From assembly GCA_963839175.1 (NCBI GenBank), contig CAWIUB010000042.1, forward strand, positions 1-30,062: a DNA stretch of 30,062 nt, written 5' to 3'. The notes beneath the pieces are model-generated. The model searched no databases. It saw nothing but the letters and a program-made list of their open reading frames with translations, and was not told the DNA's origin. Each line of letters begins with the position of its first letter. The stretch's first letter is position 1. Shown in pieces: positions 1-8,998 of the stretch. Both the position numbers and the translations under genes were made by a program. Source of the DNA: CAWIUB01 sp963839175. GTDB taxonomy: Bacteria; Actinomycetota; Actinomycetes; Mycobacteriales; Jatrophihabitantaceae.

Positions 1-7
1 TGGAGCA

Positions 8-67
8 ATATGCAGGTGATCGAGGCGCTGTGAAGCCGGAGAATGAGCGTCACGATCACCTGCATAT
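8..67. repeat. 15-bp perfect inverted repeat, 30-nt spacer
   Basis: ATATGCAGGTGATCG at 8-22 is the exact reverse complement of CGATCACCTGCATAT at 53-67. The arms are less GC-rich than their surroundings and no T-run follows, so a rho-independent terminator is not obvious. It could be a regulator site, the end of a lost mobile element, or a stem-loop at the 3' end of a gene left of the window. The function is unknown. Confidence 0.6.
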
Positions 68-329
68 CAAGCAATTGAGGACGTTGCTGCACGCGACCCA
101 CGTCGCAAAAGTATCCGGTCCTTGATCAGTCGGAATGTCTGCGCTGGACCGACCGAACATGTCGTCGAGCGCCAGATTCGTGCGCTTCTACCCGTGTGGA
201 TGTGGCGGTGGCGTTGATCTCGACGGCGAGGGCGTCGCCTTGTCGTAGACCACGGCGATCGGTGCCGGCGCTTGGCCGCGTCATCCTTCCTCGCACTAAG
301 GACCCTGCAAGAAGGTTTGAACCGCTAGA

Positions 330-358
330 TTGTCGACTGCTCGAATATAGGTTCGATT
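330..358 (+). promoter_or_regulatory. Candidate DNA-damage promoter: LexA (SOS) box overlapping a PafBC-like promoter
   Basis: TCGAATATAGGTTCGA (341-356) matches the actinobacterial LexA box TCGAAC-N4-GTTCGA at 11 of the 12 defined positions. Just upstream, TTGTCGACT (330-338) matches the core of the mycobacterial RecA-NDp/PafBC motif (TTGTCR...N8...TAnnnT), followed after 9 nt by TAGGTT (348-353) as a -10. The LexA box overlaps the -10, as expected for repression. The predicted start of transcription falls at about the ATG at 359, so the transcript would be leaderless. LexA binding and PafBC activation are inferred from motif matches only. Confidence 0.6.
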
Positions 359-412
359 ATGGCAGAGATTATCCTGCCCCGCAAGGGGATTCCAGCAGTC
401 AACGAGCTATAG
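359..412 (+). CDS. 17-codon frame behind the SOS-type promoter (small peptide or gene remnant)
   Basis: An ATG placed 2 nt after the LexA box opens a frame encoding MAEIILPRKGIPAVNEL and then TAG at 410-412. The promoter geometry suggests leaderless translation from this ATG. I do not recognise the peptide. It may be a real micropeptide, but more likely it is the surviving 5' end of a damage-inducible gene whose body was deleted when this pocket was rearranged, since a broken transposase lies 1.1 kb downstream. The sequence after the stop shows no continuation that I can recognise in another frame. Confidence 0.3.
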   Translation: MAEIILPRKGIPAVNEL

Positions 413-526
413 CAGAGGACTGGTTCGCCGTCCTGTTGACTCCAGGACCTAGTGTCGATGGAGGCACTGAAAGGCAACAAGATCGGCATCGACACCGTCT
501 ACGGACGGAACCAAGGGAGAGCTGAC

Positions 527-1495
527 ATGCACACTGTCGATCTCGGCGAGCTGACCGTGTCGTCACAAGGCCTGGGTTGCATGGGCATGAGCGAGTTCTA
601 CGGTGCCGCGGACTGGGATGAGTCGATCGCCACCATTCAGCGGGCGCTCGATCTCGGCGTCACGTTCATCGACACCGCGGACGTCTACGGCGCGGGTCAC
701 AACGAGGTACTGGTCGGCCGGGCGATCGCGGGCCGGCGCGCCGAGGTGCAGCTGGCGACCAAGTTCGGGATCGACCGTACTGCCGGCGACGCCAACCGTA
801 TCGTGCGCGGCGAGGCGGCGTACGTCCAGCGCTCCTGCGAGAGTTCGCTGCTGCGGCTTGGCGTGGACGTCATCGATCTGTACTACTTGCACCGGCCGCC
901 GCAGACCGCCGAGATCGAGGAAACGGTCGGCGCCATGAGCGAACTCGTCGCGGCGGGCAAGGTTCGCCACCTCGGCCTGTCCGAGGTCGACGACGCGCTG
1001 CTGCGCCGGGCGTTTGCCGTGCACCCGATCACCGCCGTGCAGAGCGAGTACTCGCTGTGGACCCGCGATCCGGAGACCTCGGGCGTCATCGACACGATGC
1101 GCGAACTCGGCGTCGGCCTGGTGCCGTATTCGCCGCTGGGCCGTGGATTCCTGACCGGGACGATCGAGGTGGCGAGCCTGGGCGAGCAAGACTTCCGTGC
1201 TGCCAACCCGCGCTTCGCCGGGGCGGCCGGCACGGCGAACCAGAAGATCGCCGACGCGGTCCGCGTCGTGGCCGAAGCCCGGGATGTGGCACCGGCGCAG
1301 ATCGCGCTGGCCTGGGTGCACGGTCAGGCCGAACGGCTCCGGCTTCCTGTCGTGCCCATCCCGGGCACCAAGCGAGTCCGGTGGCTCGAACAGAACGTCG
1401 CCGCGCTGGACGTGCACCTCACCGCCAACGAGCTGGCCCAACTGGATCCGCTCGGCGAGCAGGTCGTCGGCTCGCGCTACGCGCCGCTGCGCTGA
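527..1495 (+). CDS. Aldo/keto reductase family oxidoreductase
   Basis: Predicted NADP(H)-dependent cytosolic reductase of carbonyl substrates with the (beta/alpha)8 barrel of the aldo/keto reductase superfamily. The product is 322 aa, normal for the family. The catalytic tetrad is visible: Asp49 and Tyr54 in FIDTADVYG, Lys79 in LATKFG and His122 in DLYYLHRPP. The cofactor-binding C-terminal half contains VPYSPLGRGFLTG and PIPGTKR. Of the in-frame starts I chose the ATG at 527, because GGGAGA lies 6 nt upstream and the family begins shortly before the first strand. An earlier in-frame start at 452 would add 25 unrelated residues. The gene stands alone between a damage-type promoter remnant and a broken transposase, so it may be part of an acquired segment. 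The substrate cannot be predicted. Confidence 0.9.
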   Translation: MHTVDLGELTVSSQGLGCMGMSEFYGAADWDESIATIQRALDLGVTFIDTADVYGAGHNEVLVGRAIAGRRAEVQLATKFGIDRTAGDANRIVRGEAAYVQRSCESSLLRLGVDVIDLYYLHRPPQTAEIEETVGAMSELVAAGKVRHLGLSEVDDALLRRAFAVHPITAVQSEYSLWTRDPETSGVIDTMRELGVGLVPYSPLGRGFLTGTIEVASLGEQDFRAANPRFAGAAGTANQKIADAVRVVAEARDVAPAQIALAWVHGQAERLRLPVVPIPGTKRVRWLEQNVAALDVHLTANELAQLDPLGEQVVGSRYAPLR

Positions 1496-1501
1496 GCCGC
1501 C

Positions 1502-2010
1502 CAAAGCCGTGGATGACCTGGTCGAGCTGCTCGACGCGACCCGTCGCATCGCTGCGCAGACCCGGCAATGCGTGGCCGGCACGACACCGGATGGGGCGAC
1601 CCGGCGGGTCAGCCTGCACGACTCGGACGCCCGCCCGATCGCCAACGGCCGTCTGCTTAAGCCGGTCGAATTCGGGTACAAGGGGCCAGGTCGTGGACAA
1701 CGGCGACGGTGTCGTGCTCGACCACAATGTCGAGCAGGGCGACCCGGCCGACGCCCCGCAACTCGCTCCCGCGGTGAAGCGCGTCATCGCCCGCACCAGG
1801 CGCAAGCCCCGCACCCTCACCGCCGACCGCGGGTACGGCGAGAAGAACGTCGATGACAGCCTGCACGACATGGGTGTCCGGATGGTCGTCATCCCCCGCA
1901 AGGGCAGACCGGGCAAGGCCTGACAGGCCGAAGAGCACCGGCCGGCGTTCCGGCGAACGGGACCGCAGCCGCCTGGACGGCACCGCAGGTGCTCGGATCT
2001 GCGCGACTAT
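1502..2010 (+). pseudogene. Broken DDE transposase fragment, ISNCY-like
   Basis: Three reading-frame pieces together resemble the C-terminal half of an ISNCY-like DDE transposase. The first, about 1502-1681, includes TRRVSLHDSDARPIANGRL and FGYK. The second, about 1686-1920, includes QVVDNGDGVVLDH, TADRGYGEKNVDD and VVIPRKGRPGKA. A third short piece, near 1955-2003, includes RDRSRLDGTAGARI. The frame is lost by one extra G in the run 1682-1685. A TGA at 1921-1923 stands where Arg is expected, and an internal block before the last piece is missing. The N-terminal half is absent. No terminal inverted repeats were found. It lies between the aldo/keto reductase and the 3' end of aceE and cannot encode an active enzyme. 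The family name is from memory of the motifs, not a search. Confidence 0.75.
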
Positions 2011-2025
2011 TTCAGGTCGAAGTAG

Positions 2026-4776
<2,751 letters not shown>

Positions 4777-4914
4777 GACGCCAGTGTCCCCCGTCACAGA
4801 CTCCGTCGGTAAGGGATGGGTGCTCACGCGATTGGCGGCAGGCGCTACGGTCATGGGGACCGATGCGCACGTACCTTGACGTGCGGTACCAACTCAGATT
4901 GGGAGGGCTGATCC

Positions 4915-5370
4915 GTGAGCACGACCCCCGCGTCAGGGGATGCCGCATCGAGCCGCACGCCGGCGCCGGGCATGGCGGAGCGGATGGGGTTCAAGCCCGG
5001 AATGGTCGTGCAGGAGATCGGCTGGGACGAGGACGTGGACGAGGACTTGCGGGGCGCGGTCGAGGAGGCCACCGGCGAGGAGATGGTCGACGAGAACTCC
5101 GACGAGATCGTCGAGGCTGTGCTGCTGTGGTACCGCGAGAGCGATGCCGATCTGGTCGACGTGCTGGTCGACGCTATCGCGCCGCTCGCCGACAACGGGT
5201 TCATCTGGCTTGCGACGCCCAAGCGCGGCCGGCCAGGCTACGTCGAGCCGTCTGACATCGCCGAGGCCGCGCCGACCGCGGGGTTGTCCCAGACCTCCAT
5301 GGCAACCCTCGGGCCGGACTGGACAGCGGCGCGGCTGGTGGCCCGCAAGTCGCGTACCGAGAGACGCTGA
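4915..5370 (+). CDS. DUF3052 family protein
   Basis: A 151-aa acidic cytosolic protein of the actinobacterial DUF3052 family, of unknown function. Family features are the segment FKPGMVVQEIGWDEDVDED near residues 26-44, a run of Glu/Asp in the middle, and the C-terminal block GLSQTSMATLGPDWTAARL. The GTG start at 4915 is supported by GGGAGG about 8 nt upstream, and the N-terminal 20 residues are low-complexity and probably disordered. It is followed 8 nt later by ahpE, so the two are probably one transcript. The pairing DUF3052-AhpE beside aceE is conserved in mycobacteria (Rv2239c/Rv2238c). No catalytic motif is seen. Confidence 0.9.
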   Translation: MSTTPASGDAASSRTPAPGMAERMGFKPGMVVQEIGWDEDVDEDLRGAVEEATGEEMVDENSDEIVEAVLLWYRESDADLVDVLVDAIAPLADNGFIWLATPKRGRPGYVEPSDIAEAAPTAGLSQTSMATLGPDWTAARLVARKSRTERR

Positions 5371-5378
5371 GGCGGTTC

Positions 5379-5837
5379 ATGACGGTCCCGGTGGGGGAGC
5401 AGGCCCCTGACTTCACGCTGCGCGATCAGAACAACGAGGAAATCACACTGTCCTCGTTCCGCGGCCAGAAGGCGGTCCTGATCGTGTTCTATCCGCTGGC
5501 CTTCACCGGCATCTGCACGGGGGAGCTGTGCCGGGTGCGGGACGACCTGGGGCAGTTCCAGAACGAGCGCGTGCAGGTCGTCACCATCAGTGTCGACTCG
5601 CCCTACTCGCACAAGGTGTTCGCCCAGCGGGAGAGCTACGAATTCCCGCTGCTGTCGGACTTCTGGCCGCATGGGGCAGTCGCCAAGGCATACGGTGTGT
5701 TCAACGAGACGACCGGCTTCGCCAACCGCGGCACGTTCCTCGTCGACCGCGACGGTATCGTGCGCTTCGCCGAGATGAACGAGCCGGGCGTCGGCCGCGA
5801 CGCGGCGGTGTGGCTCGACGCGATCAAGTCGCTTTAG
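5379..5837 (+). CDS. ahpE: AhpE-type peroxiredoxin
   Basis: Thiol peroxidase that reduces hydrogen peroxide, organic hydroperoxides and peroxynitrite in the cytosol. The 152-aa product is full length. The active-site block FYPLAFTGICTGELC contains the peroxidatic Cys46 with Thr43 and the upstream Pro39. The stretch LLSDFWPHGAVAKAYGVFNE is diagnostic for the AhpE subgroup. A second Cys at 51 gives a C-x4-C spacing as in PrxQ/BCP enzymes, whereas M. tuberculosis AhpE has no Cys there and works as a 1-Cys enzyme. An intramolecular disulfide mechanism is therefore possible (inference). The gene is co-directional with DUF3052 at 8 nt spacing and convergent with SURF1, whose 3' end overlaps it by 14 bp. 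Confidence 0.95.
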   Translation: MTVPVGEQAPDFTLRDQNNEEITLSSFRGQKAVLIVFYPLAFTGICTGELCRVRDDLGQFQNERVQVVTISVDSPYSHKVFAQRESYEFPLLSDFWPHGAVAKAYGVFNETTGFANRGTFLVDRDGIVRFAEMNEPGVGRDAAVWLDAIKSL

Positions 5838-6669
5838 TTCTCGGCCGGCCGTATCGATCGGCCAACCTGGCTGCCACGACGTCGGCGTCGCTCGCCGGCT
5901 GGGTCTGCTCGCCCAGTTCGTGCGTCTCCCGGCGCTGCTCGGCACGGGCCATGACCAGCGGCGCCGCAATGGCGAGCGCGGCGAACAGATACCACTGGAT
6001 GATGTAGGCGATGTGCTGCGGTTCAATCGCGCCACCAGCCGGATTGGATAGATCCGGTGCGGGAATCGTCGTCAGCCCCGCGGTGCCAGGCTGACCGTCC
6101 AGTAGCTCCACGTACCCGTCGAGGACCGCTGTAGCCAGCCGGGTCGCCTGCTCGCCCGGGTTGATCGACTCGACCTGACCGCGCGGCAATGCGGCGGCCT
6201 GATCGGCGCGCGTCTCGGCCGGCTGGACCCGCCCGGTGATCGAGACCTGTCCCGCCGGCGGCGGGGGGGCGCTCACGACCTCGCTCGACGTCCCCGAGAC
6301 GAACCCGCGCACGACGAGCAGCGTCGCGTTGCTCGTGCGCAGCGGGGTGAGCACTAGGTAGCCGGTGTCGCCGTTGACCGTGCGCTGCCGGACCAGGGCC
6401 TGGTGTGCCCCGTCGTAGCTGCCGGTTGCCGTCACATTCCGGTACTGGACCGCGTGATCGGCCGGTCCCGGGCCCGCGCCTACGAGCGGCAGGACGCTGT
6501 CGGCCGATGCCGCTGGTGCATGGGCGTTGTGGCGCAGCTCGCTGTTGGCGTCGTGCTTCTGCATCTCGCGCATGATCTGCCACGTCCCCGCGCCGACGCA
6601 CGCCAGCGCGACAACGAGCATGAGTGCGGACAGCGCCACGTACCGGCGTTGCCGCAGCGTCTCGAGCAC
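5824..6669 (-). CDS. SURF1-family cytochrome oxidase biogenesis protein
   Basis: Membrane protein of the SURF1/Shy1 family, involved in assembly of the aa3-type cytochrome c oxidase, probably in haem a insertion or subunit maturation. Two membrane segments flank a periplasmic domain: one near the N-terminus (ALSALMLVVALACVGAGTW) and one near the C-terminus (YIIQWYLFAALAIAAPLVM). The periplasmic part has the family features RNVTATGSYD, GDTGYLVLTPL and LLVVRGFVSG. I prefer the GTG at 6669, which gives 281 aa with a short cytosolic lead. A GTG at 6735 is also in frame (303 aa) but would leave no bases between the gene and the divergent tRNA, and neither start has a clear ribosome binding site. 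The C-terminal tail after the second helix is long and polar. Confidence 0.88.
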   Translation of the reverse strand: MLETLRQRRYVALSALMLVVALACVGAGTWQIMREMQKHDANSELRHNAHAPAASADSVLPLVGAGPGPADHAVQYRNVTATGSYDGAHQALVRQRTVNGDTGYLVLTPLRTSNATLLVVRGFVSGTSSEVVSAPPPPAGQVSITGRVQPAETRADQAAALPRGQVESINPGEQATRLATAVLDGYVELLDGQPGTAGLTTIPAPDLSNPAGGAIEPQHIAYIIQWYLFAALAIAAPLVMARAEQRRETHELGEQTQPASDADVVAARLADRYGRPRTKAT

Positions 6670-6735
6670 ACGATCACGGTACGGCGCCTTACCCCGGCGC
6701 AGGCGGGTACCCTGACCCGGGCCAGCTTGGTCCAC

Positions 6736-6810
6736 GGGCGCTTAGCTCAGCGGGAGAGCACTCGGCTTACACCCGAGCGGTCACTGGTTCGATCCCAGTA
6801 GCGCCCACCA
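6736..6810 (+). tRNA. tRNA-Val (anticodon TAC)
   Basis: The cloverleaf is complete. The acceptor stem is GGGCGCT (6736-6742) with AGCGCCC (6800-6806), discriminator A, and an encoded CCA at 6808-6810. The D arm has GCTC/GAGC. The anticodon stem is CTCGG/CCGAG with loop CTTACAC, giving anticodon TAC, which reads GTA and other GTN valine codons. The T arm is ACTGG-TTCGATC-CCAGT. A TACCCT element at 6708-6713 may be its -10 box, which would lie in the 5' region of the divergent SURF1 gene. Confidence 0.97.
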
Positions 6811-6953
6811 ACAGCACCCCTCACCCAAGTCGCGCACATGAGTCTGTAGGTCGGTGCCGGCACGCACGGTCATGCCGACGCGGTACGGCGTCTACCCGAC
6901 GAGATGGGTGCCCTCCCCCAGAGCGAGCTGGTCTTCATGTGCCGCGCATGAAT

Positions 6954-7754
6954 TTAGCGGCTTGGCGCGGGTGCCGCGGGGGGCGGCACCATTCCGGCGC
7001 GTACCCGTGTCAATGGGGTTACTGGTACCCGGATGAGGCCACGCGTCGGACGGTCGAGGTCGAAGGTGACGAGCAGGATCACAATGACCAGCACAGCGGT
7101 GATCATCACGGTGAACACCCCTCGCCCACCGAGGGTGGCGAGATGCAGGGCCAGGGAGCCGATGGCGATGGCGGCGCCTGCTGCCTCGAGCGCGAGGACT
7201 GGCGTTGGAACCCGATTGCCCAGGCTGTAGATCCGCCTGGACTGCGAGTCAAACATCTCGTTCAGGCTGTCGACGTACAGCCGCGCCGCGCTGGCGGTCG
7301 GGGCTTTGTTGAGCGATTGTCCGGCCAGGGCCCACAGCTGTCGTTGGATCTGCCCGCGCGCGGTTATGGCGCTGGCCTGGGTAGCACTGCCGGGTACCGT
7401 CCGCGAAATGCGGATACTCGTGTCGGTGAATTGCTTCAGCAGCATGAGTGACTGGCTTCGTTGGGGTTCGGCGACCGTCTGCGCCCGAAGGTAGGTGGTG
7501 CCGATCGCGTTGCCCTCGTCGACCACGGCAGCGCGCCGCGTCTCGTAGCGCCCAACAGCCAGGCTGAGGCCGAAAGCCAGCACGAGACCCATAAAGCCGA
7601 GCAGGGCGCCCTGCAAGACGGAGAACGGTTCGTGCAGGTCCTCGGACTTGCCGCGCAGCGCCTTGCCGACGAGCAAGCCGATCGCCGTGGCCCCGCCGAT
7701 GATTACGAACAGGACGAAGAGCAAGAGCCAGGTGGTCAACTCGAAGAACAGCAC
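6954..7754 (-). CDS. DUF4239 membrane protein (bestrophin-like domain)
   Basis: A 266-aa integral membrane protein of the DUF4239/bestrophin-like family, of unknown function; an ion-channel role has been suggested for the family only by distant similarity. There are four predicted membrane segments, at about residues 5-30, 46-68, 186-206 and 212-232, with a roughly 115-residue loop between the second and third. Family signatures are DEGNAIGTTYLRAQ after the second helix and FDLDRPTRGLI after the fourth. The GTG start at 7754 is well supported by GGGAGG 6 nt upstream. The tail is Pro/Ala rich. It stands alone: the tRNA lies downstream on the other strand, and a 550-bp divergent gap separates it from the VapBC pair. 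Confidence 0.85.
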   Translation of the reverse strand: MLFFELTTWLLLFVLFVIIGGATAIGLLVGKALRGKSEDLHEPFSVLQGALLGFMGLVLAFGLSLAVGRYETRRAAVVDEGNAIGTTYLRAQTVAEPQRSQSLMLLKQFTDTSIRISRTVPGSATQASAITARGQIQRQLWALAGQSLNKAPTASAARLYVDSLNEMFDSQSRRIYSLGNRVPTPVLALEAAGAAIAIGSLALHLATLGGRGVFTVMITAVLVIVILLVTFDLDRPTRGLIRVPVTPLTRVRAGMVPPPAAPAPSR

Positions 7755-8299
7755 GCAGATCCTCCCGTCGGCCCGGCCCAGCCGAGTGCCGGGTTCGTCA
7801 AGTTCTCGGGCTCAAGGATCTGCCCGTTGCCTCCGCACAGTGCCGTTCGAGGCTGAGCCAGCTAGGTCGAGAAGGCTTTCGACTCGTCGGTTCAGCCTGC
7901 GCGAGTTTCGAGCTAGTCGACGGAGATCTCGGCCAGCGTCGCCGAGTCTACGGCGAAGGCTTGATGGGTCCGGCTGGCAGCCGATCTTCATGCCTCAGTG
8001 ATGCGGCCCGGCCGGGACGCAAGGATGGTTCACGTGAACGCGCAAGGCGAACTGTTTGCCGCCCGGCGTCACCATGCTCTGTTCACCGACTCGCCGCAGC
8101 TTTCATGCCAAGCCCACAACCGCCGCGGTCCGCACGCAGCTGATCACAGTCGCCGCCCGGATCAGCCGTTCCGCACGACGCACAACGCTGCACCCGCGGC
8201 AGCAACTGTTCACTGCCGTGCGCATCTAGTGATGCCATAGTTCGTGCGCGGGTGGCACGACATTTTGTCGATCACTCATACAACGAGAATGCTGACAGA
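7755..8299. other. Non-coding divergent region between DUF4239 and VapB
   Basis: No convincing gene was found. Two structures are visible. One is a nested hairpin: outer arms AGGCTGA (7850-7856) and TCAGCCT (7892-7898) enclose an inner stem starting GTCGA at 7866 and ending TCGAC at 7883. The other is a perfect 12-bp palindrome, GTTCACGTGAAC, at 8028-8039, which could be a regulator site. Short open frames across this stretch show no domain content or ribosome binding sites. Confidence 0.5.
8028..8039. promoter_or_regulatory. 12-bp perfect palindrome, possible operator
   Basis: GTTCACGTGAAC is self-complementary over all 12 bases and lies about 270 bp from either flanking start codon. Its size suits a dimeric helix-turn-helix regulator, but no partner regulator is adjacent. 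The role is unknown. Confidence 0.25.
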
Positions 8300-8305
8300 T
8301 ACAAT
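8300..8305 (+). promoter_or_regulatory. -10 element of the VapBC operon (leaderless)
   Basis: TACAAT fits the actinobacterial TAnnnT -10 and is 6 nt upstream of the ATG at 8312, which would make transcript start and translation start coincide. No -35 is evident. This decides the antitoxin start. Confidence 0.5.
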
Positions 8306-8311
8306 GTGATG

Positions 8312-8548
8312 ATGAGCGACAACGATCACCTCATGACTGTCTCGCGCAACGGCCAGGTATCTATCCCGGCCCAAGTCCGTGCACGATGGCAGACCCGCCG
8401 AGTGATCGTGGTGGACCTCGGAGACAAGATCGTCGTACGGCCGGCGTCGGAGCACCCCGTTGCCAGCCGGCAGGGCAAGTACCACGGGAAGGGTCCGGCC
8501 AGCGATCGCGTCCGTCAGCAGGAGCGACGTCAGGCACGCAAGCATTGA
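8312..8548 (+). CDS. AbrB/SpoVT-type antitoxin (VapB-like)
   Basis: A 78-aa DNA-binding antitoxin that should neutralise the PIN ribonuclease encoded next and autorepress the pair. The swapped-hairpin AbrB signature is near the N-terminus: MTVSRNGQVSIPAQVRARW, followed by VIVVDLGDKIVVRPA. The basic C-terminal tail (RQQERRQARKH) is the likely toxin-binding part. The ATG at 8312 is chosen from the -10 box 6 nt upstream. The ATG at 8309 is equally in frame, and a GTG at 8252 would add 20 unrelated residues. The stop overlaps the TTG start of the toxin by 4 bp, so the two are translationally coupled. Confidence 0.8.
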   Translation: MSDNDHLMTVSRNGQVSIPAQVRARWQTRRVIVVDLGDKIVVRPASEHPVASRQGKYHGKGPASDRVRQQERRQARKH

Positions 8549-8988
8549 CCGTCCTCGACGCCTACGCCGTGCTCGCGTTCCTGCGAGACGAGCCTGCGGC
8601 CGACGAGGTCCGTTCGCTCATCGAGGCCGGCGACGCGCTGCTGACCGCAGTCGGACTGGGGGAAGTCTTCGATCACCTCGTTCGACAGGCGGGCGTCGAT
8701 GAAGACGACGCCGTGCTCGACATCGCCGAGCTTAGGCTTCTCGACGCCATCCCCGTCGACTCAGCCCTCGGCGTGGCCAGCGGGCGCCTGCGCGCACGTC
8801 ACTACCACCGCACGCGCTGCGCGATCAGCATGTCCGACTGCATCGGGGCCGAGGCCGCCCGCAGCCGGGTCGAGCCGCTCGCTACCTCCGACCCAAGTCT
8901 GTTGGATGTCTGCCAGCGGGAGGCAATCGGCGTTGTTGTGCTGCCTGGATCGGACGGGTCGCGGTGGGCCGCTCGGACCAGCCGGTAG
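8545..8988 (+). CDS. PIN-domain toxin ribonuclease (VapC-like)
   Basis: A 147-aa Mg2+-dependent endoribonuclease of the PIN fold, the toxin of a type II toxin-antitoxin pair. The expected acidic residues are present: Asp5 in VLDAYAVLAF, Glu40 in GLGEV, Asp98 in ISMSDCIGAEAA, and Asp116 in LATSDPSLL. The TTG start at 8545 overlaps the antitoxin stop (TTGA), and there is no room for another start because the catalytic Asp must sit at the N-terminus. The C-terminal 15 residues extend beyond the usual end. The RNA target is unknown. Confidence 0.82.
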   Translation: MTVLDAYAVLAFLRDEPAADEVRSLIEAGDALLTAVGLGEVFDHLVRQAGVDEDDAVLDIAELRLLDAIPVDSALGVASGRLRARHYHRTRCAISMSDCIGAEAARSRVEPLATSDPSLLDVCQREAIGVVVLPGSDGSRWAARTSR

Positions 8989-8998
8989 CGTTTCGAGC

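Larger units (their letters stand above)
1..526. other. Gene-poor accessory stretch upstream of the aldo/keto reductase
   Basis: No full-length gene is supported here. A possible 109-codon frame at 196-525 has no recognisable protein content and no ribosome binding site. The stretch holds the 15-bp inverted repeat (8-67) and a damage-type promoter with a 17-codon frame (330-412), and it ends with the Shine-Dalgarno of the aldo/keto reductase near 515-520. Base composition is patchier and more AT-rich than the flanking core genes, as expected for a degraded or acquired pocket. Confidence 0.5.

Noticed and set aside
196..525. 109-codon frame upstream of the aldo/keto reductase
   Set aside because: No ribosome binding site or domain content, and it runs through the LexA box and the 17-codon frame.
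563..1681. Long open frame on the minus strand across the aldo/keto reductase
   Set aside because: It is antisense to a gene with a full catalytic tetrad, and its translation is Arg-rich without domains, as expected in high-GC DNA.
7998..8240. 80-codon frame in the divergent gap
   Set aside because: No ribosome binding site and no recognisable content; it overlaps a 12-bp palindrome.
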